From Micavibrio sp. (GTDB taxonomy: Bacteria > Pseudomonadota > Alphaproteobacteria > Micavibrionales > Micavibrionaceae), in the NCBI GenBank assembly GCA_021604545.1, contig BQJE01000001.1:479444-543443 (forward strand): a stretch of 64,000 bases of DNA, in the 5' to 3' direction. The position numbers and the translations under genes were made by a program. Below, in pieces: positions 52,045 to 61,618 of this stretch (within the stretch, counting starts at the first letter, position 1; each line of letters opens with the position of its first letter). The notes below the pieces were generated by a model. It was not told where the DNA came from. It worked only from the letters and a program-made list of their open reading frames with translations, and did no database searches.

Positions 52045-53184
52045 ATGATTAGAATTTTTGCTCTTTTGCTGTTTTCCCTTGTTATTTGTATCCCGGATGC
52101 ACTGGCTCAGCCTGCGCAACAGACGGCTGCCAAGCAAGCCATTATGATTGATTTTGAAACCGGCATGGTGCTTTTTGAAAAAAATGCCGATAAAAAAATG
52201 CCGACCTCTTCAATGAGCAAGGTGATTACGACCTATCTAGTATTTGAAGCTCTTAAGAATGGTCAGATAAAGCTGGATGATAAATTCAGTGTGAGTGAAC
52301 GGGCCTGGCGCAAGGGTGGCTCTAAAATGTTTGTTGAGGTTAACAAGCGGGTGGCGGTTGAAGATTTGTTACGCGGTGTGATTATTCAGTCGGGCAATGA
52401 CGCAACGATTGTTCTGGCTGAAGGTCTAGCCGGCACCGAAGATGATTTCGCCCGGGCGCTTACGAAGAAGGCGGCTGAGCTTGGTATGAGCAACAGTAAT
52501 TTTACCAATGCCAGCGGTTGGCCTGATCCTGACCATTATTCAACGGCCAGAGATCTGGCAATTTTGTCCTATGCGTTGATTAGAGAATTTCCGGGTTACT
52601 ATAAATATTATTCCGAAAAGGAATTTAGCTATAACAATATCAAGCAGGCAAATCGTAATCCGTTGATCTATCGTGATATGGGAGCGGACGGGATTAAAAC
52701 CGGCCATACGGAGGCTGGCGGTTATGGGCTGATGGCGTCCGGTGTGCATAATGGCCGGCGGGTTATTCTTGTGGTGAACGGTTTGGAAGACGAAAAGGCG
52801 CGGGCACAGGAATCGGCCATGTTGCTGGAATGGGGTTTGCGCGGCTTTGAAAATCATAAATTGTTTAAAGCTGGTGAGACAGTTGAAACCGCCGATGTAT
52901 TAATGAGCAAGTCCGGCAGTGTAGCCCTAGTTGTAGAAGATGATATCTCTGTGACGCTTCCGGCAATTGCCCTGAATGATTTAAAGGTTGATGTTAAGTA
53001 TAAAGCGCCTTTGATAGCGCCTATAAAAAAAGGACAAGAAATTGCTGTTGCAGAAATCAATATTCCGCGCGGAGCAACGATAAAGGTGCCGCTTCTTGCG
53101 GCACAGGATGTGGAGGCTTTAGGCTTTTTTCCCAAGACTGTTGCTAAGGCTAAGCTTTACATTGGCAACAAAGCGGGCGGCTGA
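52045..53184 (+). CDS. D-alanyl-D-alanine carboxypeptidase (S11)
   Basis: A penicillin-binding protein of the DacA/DacC/DacF class, 379 residues. A signal peptide (residues 1-21, ALAQ) precedes active-site SxxK (TSSMSKV), SxN (IQSGNDATI) and KTG (GIKTGHTEAGG) boxes. A C-terminal beta domain and amphipathic tail (FFPKTVAKAKLYIG) could hold it to the membrane. It trims the fifth residue of stem peptides. It is placed between rlpA and tmk, the usual order. Confidence 0.93.
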   Translation: MIRIFALLLFSLVICIPDALAQPAQQTAAKQAIMIDFETGMVLFEKNADKKMPTSSMSKVITTYLVFEALKNGQIKLDDKFSVSERAWRKGGSKMFVEVNKRVAVEDLLRGVIIQSGNDATIVLAEGLAGTEDDFARALTKKAAELGMSNSNFTNASGWPDPDHYSTARDLAILSYALIREFPGYYKYYSEKEFSYNNIKQANRNPLIYRDMGADGIKTGHTEAGGYGLMASGVHNGRRVILVVNGLEDEKARAQESAMLLEWGLRGFENHKLFKAGETVETADVLMSKSGSVALVVEDDISVTLPAIALNDLKVDVKYKAPLIAPIKKGQEIAVAEINIPRGATIKVPLLAAQDVEALGFFPKTVAKAKLYIGNKAGG

Positions 53185-53185
53185 T

Positions 53186-53839
53186 ATGAGTGCGCCCAGC
53201 CTGTTTATTACATTCGAAGGCGGGGAGGGGGCAGGGAAAACCACCCAAATTAATCTTCTGGCCAAAAGGCTGGGGGGTGCTGGCTACAAAGTTGTAACAA
53301 CGCGAGAGCCTGGCGGCACCAAAGAAGCCGAAACAATCCGCAATTTGCTGGTGCAACGTGAGGGTGGAGACTGGAGCCCGATGGCGGAATGCCTTTTGCT
53401 TTTTGCTGCGCGAGTCATGCATGTCAAAAATGTGATTAAGCCTGCTCTTGTAGAGGGGCAAGTTGTAATTTGTGATCGTTTTACTGATTCCACACGCGCC
53501 TATCAAGGATATGGGCATGGCTTGGATCTCCAGAAAATTGAAGAGATTAATATAGCGGCGCTGGATAGTTTTGGTCCGGATATGACTTTTGTTTTTGATA
53601 TAGATCCAGAGCAAGGGTTGGCGCGTTCGGGTAGGCGGTTGGCAGCAGAAACTCTGGATATTAATCAAACTGAGGACCGTTTTGAGAATATGGACATAGA
53701 ATTTCATGAAAAACTTAGACAGGGTTATTTGGAGATCGCAAAGAATGAGCCAGAGCGCTGTCATGTGATTGATGCTTCAGGCTCTGCAGAAGAGATAGCT
53801 GCAGAGATTGAGAAGATTGTAAAAGGGAAGTTGCTCTAA
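53186..53839 (+). CDS. tmk: Thymidylate kinase
   Basis: It makes dTDP from dTMP for DNA synthesis. The P-loop FEGGEGAGKTTQ is near the N-terminus, followed by TTREPGGTKEAETIR, LLFAARVMHVKNVIKPAL, VICDRFTDSTRAYQGYGHG and the LID-like RSGRRLAAETLDINQTEDRFENM. The ATG at 53186 comes 1 bp after the carboxypeptidase stop; its stop overlaps holB (TAATG). Confidence 0.95.
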   Translation: MSAPSLFITFEGGEGAGKTTQINLLAKRLGGAGYKVVTTREPGGTKEAETIRNLLVQREGGDWSPMAECLLLFAARVMHVKNVIKPALVEGQVVICDRFTDSTRAYQGYGHGLDLQKIEEINIAALDSFGPDMTFVFDIDPEQGLARSGRRLAAETLDINQTEDRFENMDIEFHEKLRQGYLEIAKNEPERCHVIDASGSAEEIAAEIEKIVKGKLL

Positions 53840-54930
53840 TGGATTTGTTCGGAGAAGATCCTGCGCCAGTAAAAGAAGAAAAAATCAAAACGGTTGATAT
53901 GACCGATGCGGAGCCGGAAGAAGGTGAGCAGGCGCGTGATGTTAAGGTTTGTTTTGGTCATGATGCGGTTGAAACGAAATTAAATGAATTGATGACATCG
54001 GAACGGCCGCCGCATGGGTTAATTTTCTCCGGGCCAAAGGGCATAGGAAAATCGACTATGGCCTATCAGTTGACCAGGTTTTTATTCACGCAAAGCACAT
54101 CTCTGCCGGAAGATATTGTGGCCCGGCGGGTGGCTTCTGGTGCTCACCCTGATTTGCTGAGTATTGAACGCTCGATTGATCCGGTGAAGGGTAAGCAAAA
54201 AGCATCAGTTGATGTTGCTGAAATTCGTAAGGTCACACCGTTCCTGCGCCGCACCGCCTCCGAAGGTGGTTGGCGGATTGTAATTATTGATGATGCCGAC
54301 ACCATGAACCGTAATGCGCAGAATGCGTTGCTTAAGATTCTGGAAGAGCCGCCCGAAAAAACTTTGCTGGTTTTAATTGCGCATAGGGCAGGGGCGCTCA
54401 TCCCAACCATTCGTTCGCGCTGCCGGGTCGTGCCGTTTCAGCCTTTGGGCGACGACGTCATGACACGCCTTTTGCAAACATATGATTTATCGCCGTATGA
54501 GACCGACATGTTGATTGCTCTGGCGGGCGGAAGTTTTGGTAAGGCGCTTGAGTATATCGAGGAGGACGCTCTTGAAACGCTTAAAAGAATTCTAGGTCTG
54601 ATCGAGAGCTATCCCGTTTGGGACTGGCCACAAATCCATGTTTTGGCAGATGAGTTGTCGCGGCCCGGTCAGGAAAGGGCTTTTCAGGCTTATCAAAATT
54701 TGATGCAGTTTATCTGGTCGCAGCTTGTTTTGACCAAGGCCAGAGGCCAAAATACTGGGGAAGCGCCGCTTAATACGGAAGTTTTTGCTGCTTTGTTGCA
54801 GAACTCTTCGCTTGAAACCTTAAGTAAAATCTGTGAGAACCTTCAGGAGCATTTTGAAACCGTGCAAAGGGCCAATCTGGACAAACGTCAGGGCGTTTTG
54901 GGTGCGTTTTCACTGATGAAGGCAGCTTAA
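53839..54930 (+). CDS. holB: DNA polymerase III subunit delta'
   Basis: A clamp-loader subunit of 363 residues. The AAA+ region has LIFSGPKGIGKSTMAYQLTRFL, HPDLLSIERS, RIVIIDDADTMNRNAQNALLKILEEPPEKTLLVLIAH and TIRSRCRVVPFQPL (SRC motif). The C-terminal collar domain follows. It lies between tmk and metG, the conserved alphaproteobacterial order. Confidence 0.94.
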   Translation: MDLFGEDPAPVKEEKIKTVDMTDAEPEEGEQARDVKVCFGHDAVETKLNELMTSERPPHGLIFSGPKGIGKSTMAYQLTRFLFTQSTSLPEDIVARRVASGAHPDLLSIERSIDPVKGKQKASVDVAEIRKVTPFLRRTASEGGWRIVIIDDADTMNRNAQNALLKILEEPPEKTLLVLIAHRAGALIPTIRSRCRVVPFQPLGDDVMTRLLQTYDLSPYETDMLIALAGGSFGKALEYIEEDALETLKRILGLIESYPVWDWPQIHVLADELSRPGQERAFQAYQNLMQFIWSQLVLTKARGQNTGEAPLNTEVFAALLQNSSLETLSKICENLQEHFETVQRANLDKRQGVLGAFSLMKAA

Positions 54931-54939
54931 GGAGATACC

Positions 54940-56508
54940 ATGCCTGACAAAGGTCCGTTTTATATCACCACGCCAATTTATTACGTGAACGATAAGCCGC
55001 ATATCGGTCATACTTATACGACCGTGGCTTGTGATGTTCTGGCGCGGTTCAAACGGCTGGATGGCTATGAGGTGATGTTCCTTACCGGTACGGACGAGCA
55101 TGGGTTAAAGGTGATGCAAGCAGCCGAAGCGGCAGGTGTTGATCCGCAAGCTCTGACCGATAAAGTGTCGCAGAATTTTCGAGATCTGACGCTGCTGATG
55201 AATTATTCCAACGATGATTTTATCCGCACAACGGAGGAGCGTCACAAAAAAGCAGCGCAGGTGCTGTGGCAGAAAATTGATGCGGCAGGTGATCTTTATC
55301 AGGATAATTATGGCGGCTGGTATGCTGTGCGCGATGAGGCGTATTACACTGAGGATGAGCTAACGTCTAGCCCGGATGGCAAGAAAATTGCGCCATCGGG
55401 CGCGGAATGTGAATGGGTTGAGGAGGAGAGTTATTTCTTTAAGCTTTCAAAATGGCAGGACCGTTTGCTGGAATTCTATGATAAAAATCCAGATTTCGTA
55501 GCGCCTCAAACCCGCTACAATGAAGTAAAAAGTTTTGTAAAAGGTGGGCTTAAAGATCTGTCGCTTAGCCGAACAAAGTTTGACTGGGGTGTGAAAGTCC
55601 CCGGTGATGATAAACATGTTATGTATGTCTGGATTGATGCGCTTACCAATTACATGACGGCAGTTGGTTATCCTGATGAGGAATCAGAGAGTTTTAAAAA
55701 GTTCTGGCCGGCAGATATTCATATGGTCGGCAAGGATATCTTGCGGTTTCACGCTGTGTACTGGCCGGCCTTTTTGATGTCCGCCGGATTAGAAGTGCCG
55801 AAGAAAATATTTGCCCATGGCTGGTGGACGATTGAAGGGGAGAAGATGTCGAAATCCCTTGGTAATGTCATTGCGCCACATGATTTGGTTAAGCGCTATG
55901 GCGTTGATGCGGCGCGTTATTTTATGTTGCGTGAGGTGCCATTTGGCAATGATGGTGATTTTTCTCATCAGGCTGCCATTAATCGTATTAATGCCGATTT
56001 GGCCAATGGCATCGGCAATCTGGCGCAGCGCACGTTGTCGATGATTTATAAAAATTGTGACGAACAGATACCGCAGCCCAATGAACTTGATAGTGTTGAT
56101 ATGAAGTTATTGCTCAACTCAAAGGAAAATATGTTGACTGTAGTGCGTAATAATTTGGATGAGTTAAAAATTCATAGCGCGCTCGAAGAGATCATAAAGA
56201 TTGTTTCTGTTGCTGACGGGTATGTTGATGCACAGGCTCCATGGACGCTTCGCAAAGAGGACCCGGAGCGGATGAAGACGGTTTTGTATGTGCTGGCGGA
56301 AGTTATTCGTTGCTTGGGCATTATTATGCAGCCGATCACACCAGCATCGGCTGATAAATTGCTGGACCAGTTGAAAGTTCCAAAAGACGAGCGTAATTTT
56401 GAGCATATAGATGAAAAATACGCGCTGAAGCCCGGTACCAAAATCGACAAACCCGAAGGTGTGTTTCCACGTATTGTCGAGGAAGAAGAGCGCGGGGTAG
56501 GGACGTAA
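54940..56508 (+). CDS. metG: Methionyl-tRNA synthetase
   Basis: A class I synthetase of 522 residues. HIGH appears in YVNDKPHIGHTYTTVACDVLARF, KMSKS in GEKMSKSLGNVI, with FLTGTDEHGLKVMQAA, WIDALTNYMTA and GKDILRFHAVYWPAFL between. The zinc-knuckle Cys set of longer forms is absent, as in the shorter alphaproteobacterial/mitochondrial-like type, and no C-terminal tRNA-binding domain is attached. An anticodon helical bundle fills the C-terminal third. Confidence 0.96.
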   Translation: MPDKGPFYITTPIYYVNDKPHIGHTYTTVACDVLARFKRLDGYEVMFLTGTDEHGLKVMQAAEAAGVDPQALTDKVSQNFRDLTLLMNYSNDDFIRTTEERHKKAAQVLWQKIDAAGDLYQDNYGGWYAVRDEAYYTEDELTSSPDGKKIAPSGAECEWVEEESYFFKLSKWQDRLLEFYDKNPDFVAPQTRYNEVKSFVKGGLKDLSLSRTKFDWGVKVPGDDKHVMYVWIDALTNYMTAVGYPDEESESFKKFWPADIHMVGKDILRFHAVYWPAFLMSAGLEVPKKIFAHGWWTIEGEKMSKSLGNVIAPHDLVKRYGVDAARYFMLREVPFGNDGDFSHQAAINRINADLANGIGNLAQRTLSMIYKNCDEQIPQPNELDSVDMKLLLNSKENMLTVVRNNLDELKIHSALEEIIKIVSVADGYVDAQAPWTLRKEDPERMKTVLYVLAEVIRCLGIIMQPITPASADKLLDQLKVPKDERNFEHIDEKYALKPGTKIDKPEGVFPRIVEEEERGVGT

Positions 56509-56954
56509 TGGGCTCGCATCTATGGTTTTTTTATGCCCTGACAACATCCATGCTGTGGGGCCTCGGCTATGTCTTTAGCGAGAAGATTTTAAAGGCAGGT
56601 ATAGCGCCACCATTCTTAATGCTGGTTTATCTTGTCGTGTCTGTTCCTATTTTTCTTCTTCTTACACATTTTACAAATAATTTGAAGCCAGGTATTGAAA
56701 TTCTAGCTTCAAATAAGATAATCAGTTTGTATTTTGCAATTGTTATTGCGTGTTTTATTGTTGCCAATTATTTGATTTTTACCAGCATCAGTCTAAAGAA
56801 TGCGACGCTGGCCAGCCTGGTTGAAATATCATATCCGTATTTTACAGTTTTATTTACCTGGGCCATATTTAAAGAATTCCAATTAACCGTGGCGACAGCC
56901 TTTGGTGCCTTATTAATATTCTCCGGGATCACCCTCATATATTTAAAGAGTTGA
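56508..56954 (+). CDS. Small EamA/DMT-type membrane protein (148 aa)
   Basis: A four- to five-helix hydrophobic protein with the EamA half-domain pattern: WFFYALTTSMLWGLGYVFSE at the start and SLKNATLASLVEISYPYFTVLFTWAIFKE, TVATAFGALLIFSGITLIYL at the end. Full drug/metabolite transporters have two such repeats, so this half-size form would need to dimerise. The start overlaps the metG stop by one base (TAATG), and tatD follows after 3 bp, making it an unusual passenger in an otherwise conserved operon. Confidence 0.75.
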   Translation: MGSHLWFFYALTTSMLWGLGYVFSEKILKAGIAPPFLMLVYLVVSVPIFLLLTHFTNNLKPGIEILASNKIISLYFAIVIACFIVANYLIFTSISLKNATLASLVEISYPYFTVLFTWAIFKEFQLTVATAFGALLIFSGITLIYLKS

Positions 56955-56957
56955 CCA

Positions 56958-57749
56958 ATGTGGATTGATTCCCATTGCCACCTGACCCATGAAAAGATGG
57001 AATCTTCGCCGGAAGAGCTTGTGAAAGCCGCTGGTGAGGCTGGTGTTGACGGGATGGTGACGATTTCCTGTCAGATTAATGGAGATTTCCCGGGTGTTCT
57101 GGCGACTGCGCAGAAATTTGATAATGTCTGGTGTTCGGTTGGAACACATCCCCATGATGCAGGGGTGCCAGACGAAAAAGACATCACGCAGGAAAGGCTG
57201 GTTGAGCTTGCTACGTCAGATCACAATATCATAGGTGTCGGTGAAAGTGGGCTGGATTATTACTATGATCATTCGCCGCGCGAGGATCAGCAGGAAAGTT
57301 TTAGAAAACATATTCGTGCGTGCATTGAAACGGACCTGCCGTTGATTGTTCACACGCGCGATGCTGAAGAGGATACGATTAATATTATGCGCGAGGAGGG
57401 CGAAGGTAAGGGGCTTACTGGTGTGATGCATTGCTTTTCATCGGGGCCGAAGCTGGCGGAGCAGGCGCTTGATTTTGGATTTTATATTTCGTTTTCCGGT
57501 ATTGTTACCTTTAATAAGGCAGATGAGTTGCGCGCCATTGCCAAAGACGTGCCGCTGGAGCGTATCCTTGTGGAAACCGATGCGCCGTATCTGGCACCGA
57601 TGCCGCATCGTGGAAAAGCAAACGAGCCAGCCTATGTTGCTCATACAGGGAAATTTCTGGCAGAGTTAAAAGGCGTTTCGGAAGAAGACATGGCCCGTGC
57701 CACGACAGAAAACTTTTTCAAGCTGTTTAAAAAGGCAAAGCTTAAATGA
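56958..57749 (+). CDS. tatD: TatD-family metal-dependent hydrolase
   Basis: A TIM-barrel deoxyribonuclease-like enzyme of 263 residues: WIDSHCHLTHEKM (HxH), CSVGTHPHDAG, VGVGESGLDYYYDHSPREDQQESFRKHI, PLIVHTRDAEEDT, GVMHCFSSG, LVETDAPYLAPMPHRGKANEPAYV. All metal residues are intact. Members act as 3'-5' exonucleases in DNA repair. It overlaps the MBL gene by four bases (ATGA). Confidence 0.94.
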   Translation: MWIDSHCHLTHEKMESSPEELVKAAGEAGVDGMVTISCQINGDFPGVLATAQKFDNVWCSVGTHPHDAGVPDEKDITQERLVELATSDHNIIGVGESGLDYYYDHSPREDQQESFRKHIRACIETDLPLIVHTRDAEEDTINIMREEGEGKGLTGVMHCFSSGPKLAEQALDFGFYISFSGIVTFNKADELRAIAKDVPLERILVETDAPYLAPMPHRGKANEPAYVAHTGKFLAELKGVSEEDMARATTENFFKLFKKAKLK

Positions 57750-58537
57750 AGGCCAAACTGACTATATTGGGATGTGGGAATTCAACCGGCGTACCGGCGA
57801 TTGGCAATTATTGGGGCGATTGCGACCCGAGCGAGTCGAAAAATACGCGGATGCGCAGCTCTGTGTTAGTGCAAACGGACAAGACAACTTTGGTCGTGGA
57901 TACCGGGCCTGATTTTCGTCAGCAGCTCAACAACGCCGATGTAAATTATATTGATGGTGTTTTGTATACGCATGCGCATGCGGATCATATTAACGGCATT
58001 GATGAGCTGCGTTTTATGGCGCTTAAGAACAAAATGTTGATACCGGTCTACGGCAACAAGGAAACGCTCGGTAAGTTAAGCGCGCGCTTTGATTATTTGT
58101 TTGAGGGGGGCAATCACAGGCTTTATCCGCAGATTGTGGAGGGCCATGGAATTGAGGCTAGTCAGTTTGGTGCGCCGCAGAGCCTTGGCGACATCGAATT
58201 TATCCCGTTCGAGCAAGATCACGGCACCGTACAGTCCGTGGGCTACAGATTTGGTGATCTGGGATATAGCGTTGATATTTACCGGCTGGATGATAAGGCG
58301 ATTAATGTGCTTAAGGGTGTTAAGATTTGGGTCGTGGACGCGGCGGCTTATAAAAGTGAGACCAATCCTGTGCACGCGAATTTGGAGACAATTTATGAAC
58401 TTAATAAACAGATTGGTGCCGAGACGGTTTATTTAACAAGTTTATCGCTTGTGATGGATTACCAAACATTGATGGCAGAATTGTCTGAAGGGTTTGTGGC
58501 AGCACATGATGGGCTTATTATTGAGTTTGAATGCTAG
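57746..58537 (+). CDS. MBL-fold hydrolase (PhnP-like) with an altered metal site
   Basis: A metallo-beta-lactamase-fold phosphodiesterase-like protein of 263 residues: LGCGNSTGVPAIGNYWGDCDP, LVVDTGPDFRQQL, the HxHxDH box THAHADHINGIDELR (His76, His78, Asp80, His81), FEQDHGTVQSVGYRFG (His159) and YSVDIY (Asp177). The family's last ligand, normally LTHM, reads YLTSLSLVMDYQTL here, so position 232 is Ser. Activity may be reduced or changed. In alphaproteobacteria it regularly follows tatD. Confidence 0.9.
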   Translation: MKAKLTILGCGNSTGVPAIGNYWGDCDPSESKNTRMRSSVLVQTDKTTLVVDTGPDFRQQLNNADVNYIDGVLYTHAHADHINGIDELRFMALKNKMLIPVYGNKETLGKLSARFDYLFEGGNHRLYPQIVEGHGIEASQFGAPQSLGDIEFIPFEQDHGTVQSVGYRFGDLGYSVDIYRLDDKAINVLKGVKIWVVDAAAYKSETNPVHANLETIYELNKQIGAETVYLTSLSLVMDYQTLMAELSEGFVAAHDGLIIEFEC

Positions 58538-58610
58538 TCTTTTAAAGACAACATATTAATTACCATAATATACATTATCACACAACTAAGTCGCAATATC
58601 AGGCTCCCCA

Positions 58611-59729
58611 TTAAGATGCTACAACCTCCTCAAGTATATCTTCAAAGCATTTTGTAACGTTTTCCTTTTGGAATACATCAGGCAACAAGGAGTCTCTAAA
58701 TGTCTTCGTTGATGCCGGTATTACTTTCTCCATCGCAGCAACAAAATTGGCCATACTGTCCGCAACGCTCACAGCGCCCTCTGACGATAGTTTGGCTATT
58801 TCAGCAATCCCGCCGGATTGATGGGTCGCAATAACTGGCGTTCCACAGGCAAGAGATTCTAAGGCGACATTTGGCAGCCCCTCCCAACGTGAGGGCATCA
58901 AAAAGCAATCGGCTGCAGCAAAAGATGGCCATGGGTGATGGCTTAATCCCGGCAGACTAATTTTATCGGCTAGTCCGCTTTTTTGTATAAGATTTTCCAG
59001 GTGATTGCGCTCAGGCCCCTCCCCCAAAATTGTCCAGCTCCAGTCATAAGGAAGATTCATATCAGGTAAGGCTTCAACTAATCTATCAAAACCCTTTTGA
59101 AAATGGAGCCGTCCAGCCGAGACAAAATGAACTGTATTATTTCGCTCTTGGGCTATTTCAAATTTAATGTCTTCTTTTTCTCTAATTTTATCAAGGTCGA
59201 CAGGGTTGTGTAGCAAGACATGATTTTTACATGACATCCCCAGCAATTCCTGAAACTCATGAATGATAGCCTGGGCCGGATCAATCACCTGTGCCGCTTT
59301 GGGATAGAGATGACGGTAGGCGGCCTTTAAGGCAAAAGATAAATACCGATGCTCACCCAAAATAAATGACGGTGTAATGGCTTCCCTGACAATAAAATGA
59401 GTTTTTGGAAAAAGCGGCTTTAAAAGCAACAAGGAAAGATTCAAATGTGCCATCGTCGAAAAAATAATATCAGGGTCTAGATCCTTCAATTTAAAATACA
59501 TCTTCGGCAGAGCCAAAGACACCCTCTCCTTTTGCAAACAATGAAAGGGTATTTCAGGATCGATGATCTTGCGTAAAGTGCCAGTATCACTGACCGTAAC
59601 GAAGATGGGTTCGAAACGTGTCCTGTCAATACTATTCATCAACGTGATAAGAACGCGCTCGGCCCCTCCTGCGGTTAAGGCTGGTAAAACGAATGCTATT
59701 TTAATTTTTTTGTCTTTTGTGACGCTCAC
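58611..59729 (-). CDS. Glycosyltransferase, GT4 family
   Basis: A GT-B retaining glycosyltransferase of 372 residues: FVLPALTAGGAERVLITLMNSI (N-domain glycine loop), VSAGRLHFQKGFDRLVEALP (C-domain donor site), ILGEGPERNHLENLIQKSGL, and the EX7E region SRWEGLPNVALESLACGTPVIATHQSGG. It uses a GTG start overlapping the asparagine synthase stop (TAGTG). Its role in surface polysaccharide assembly is inferred from the cluster; donor and acceptor are unknown. Confidence 0.88.
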   Translation of the reverse strand: MSVTKDKKIKIAFVLPALTAGGAERVLITLMNSIDRTRFEPIFVTVSDTGTLRKIIDPEIPFHCLQKERVSLALPKMYFKLKDLDPDIIFSTMAHLNLSLLLLKPLFPKTHFIVREAITPSFILGEHRYLSFALKAAYRHLYPKAAQVIDPAQAIIHEFQELLGMSCKNHVLLHNPVDLDKIREKEDIKFEIAQERNNTVHFVSAGRLHFQKGFDRLVEALPDMNLPYDWSWTILGEGPERNHLENLIQKSGLADKISLPGLSHHPWPSFAAADCFLMPSRWEGLPNVALESLACGTPVIATHQSGGIAEIAKLSSEGAVSVADSMANFVAAMEKVIPASTKTFRDSLLPDVFQKENVTKCFEDILEEVVAS

Positions 59730-61618
59730 TATTTACCTACCCAACGTTCATGCCATGCCTGAAACATCAATATACTCCAGAGATGATAACTCCAATCCTG
59801 TTTGCCGGATACATGCTCTTGCCACTTTTGTCGTACCAGAGGTGCATTAAAGAAACCATCTGTCTGTAGTCTGTTTTCATCAAGGAGATTTTCTGCCCAA
59901 TCCTCAAGCGGCCCCCTTAGCCATTTCCCATGTGGAATTCCAAATCCTTGTTTTGGACGATCAAAAAGAGGCTTTGGAACATAACGCTCAAGAAGTGCTC
60001 TCAACAGCCGTTTGCCCCCTCCTCCATCAATCTTCATATGTAACGGTACACGCCAGGCATATTCAATCACCTTATAATCAAGAAGCGGCGCTCTGATTTC
60101 CAAAGAAACAGCCATGCTCGCCCGATCAACCTTAACGAGAATATCATCCGGCAAATAAGCCTGCATATCCATGACCATCATTTTGTTGATGAAAGAGTCC
60201 ATATCCGGGGTGTTGGTAAAATCGTTCATAGCTACCAAGGGCTCCGAGCCTGATGTAAGTAAGTTTTCTGGACTTTTCCAATAGGACATCAATTGTCTGT
60301 AAAGCTCATTTTCATCTCTGGCGCCAAGAATTTCTGAAAGCTTTTGTGCGCGCCCGTTTATGGGTAGATGGTTTAGAAAGCCCCCCGCAATACTGCGCAA
60401 ACTGTAAGGAATTTTGTGCAACTTGCCGGCAACATTTTGAGCCGTATGATAGCGACCATAGCCTGCAAATCCTTCGTCACCACCATCGCCGGACAAGGCC
60501 ACCGTAACATCCTGTCGTGCCAACCGTGCGACGTGATAGGTTGGAATCTGTGACGGGTCTGCAAATGGTTCATCAAAGATAGACGCAAGGTCAGGAATAA
60601 CGTTTCTGGCTTCATCTGCCGTCACATAAAATTCAGTATGATCCGTTCCCAGATGCTCGGCAATTTTCTTGGCGTCAATGGCCTCGTTATAACCCGCCTC
60701 TTCAAAGCCAATGCAAAATGTTTTAACAGGTCGATCTGAATTCTTCTGCATCATTGCAGTGATAAGAGAAGAATCGATACCACCAGACAGAAACGCCCCC
60801 AAAGGAACATCTGAGATCATTCTTTCTGAAACGGCTTCACCAAGAATAGATTCCAGATCGTCCACCGCCTGTTCAAATGATATATCGAGCGGCTCTCGGC
60901 ACCCCCTCTCAGCTATATGCGTTATGTCCCAATATTTTTCGGGGGAAGATCCCTTTTTTCCTTCCAGGGAAATGGTCAGAAAGGAAGCTGGTGGAATTTT
61001 GTATATATTCTTATAAATTGACCAGGGCACCGGCACATAATTATGACGCGTATAAATAGCCAGCGCATCGCGGTTGATCTCCGGCACAAAGTCAGGATGA
61101 GGGCGCAGAGATTTTAACTCAGAGCCGAAAAGAAATGTTTTTCCAGCCCATCCATAGTAAAGCGGCTTTTTGCCCATACGATCGCGAGCCAGATGAATTT
61201 CCCTCTCCTTCTGGTCCCATAAGGCAAAAGCGAACATCCCATTTATCTCGATCAGGGCCTTTTTTAACCCCCATGTCTCAATTGCCGCCAGAAGAACTTC
61301 CGTGTCTGATGTTCCTGAAAATTTGCAGCCCTTTTCTTCCAGGCGGGTTTTAAGCGACAAAAAATTATAGATCTCTCCATTAAAGCTGATGACATAGCGC
61401 CCGGAAAAGGATTTCATCGGCTGGTGACCAGTTTCACTTAAATCAATGATGGCCAGCCTTCTATGAGCCAGAGCCACGCCGACCTCATGGTCAACCCAAA
61501 TGCCATCACTGTCGGGACCGCGATGAACCAGCGTGTTGTTCATATCCGAGACCAGCGAAGCCAGGGATTCTCCGTCTTTATCTCTTTGCAGATCAATAAA
61601 ACCTGTTATGCCGCACAT
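59729..61618 (-). CDS. asnB: Asparagine synthase (glutamine-hydrolysing)-like amidotransferase
   Basis: The N-terminal class II glutaminase domain starts with Cys2 (MCGITGFIDLQRDKDGE), so the ATG at 61618 is the true start. RRLAIIDLSETGHQP, SFNGEIYNF and SGTSDTEVLLAAIETWG follow. The synthase domain has the PP-loop LGAFLSGGIDSSLITAMM and ALSGDGGDEGFAGYGRY. The 629-residue type found within glycan clusters often amidates sugars rather than making free asparagine; which applies here is open. It overlaps the GT genes on both sides. Confidence 0.9.
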   Translation of the reverse strand: MCGITGFIDLQRDKDGESLASLVSDMNNTLVHRGPDSDGIWVDHEVGVALAHRRLAIIDLSETGHQPMKSFSGRYVISFNGEIYNFLSLKTRLEEKGCKFSGTSDTEVLLAAIETWGLKKALIEINGMFAFALWDQKEREIHLARDRMGKKPLYYGWAGKTFLFGSELKSLRPHPDFVPEINRDALAIYTRHNYVPVPWSIYKNIYKIPPASFLTISLEGKKGSSPEKYWDITHIAERGCREPLDISFEQAVDDLESILGEAVSERMISDVPLGAFLSGGIDSSLITAMMQKNSDRPVKTFCIGFEEAGYNEAIDAKKIAEHLGTDHTEFYVTADEARNVIPDLASIFDEPFADPSQIPTYHVARLARQDVTVALSGDGGDEGFAGYGRYHTAQNVAGKLHKIPYSLRSIAGGFLNHLPINGRAQKLSEILGARDENELYRQLMSYWKSPENLLTSGSEPLVAMNDFTNTPDMDSFINKMMVMDMQAYLPDDILVKVDRASMAVSLEIRAPLLDYKVIEYAWRVPLHMKIDGGGGKRLLRALLERYVPKPLFDRPKQGFGIPHGKWLRGPLEDWAENLLDENRLQTDGFFNAPLVRQKWQEHVSGKQDWSYHLWSILMFQAWHERWVGK

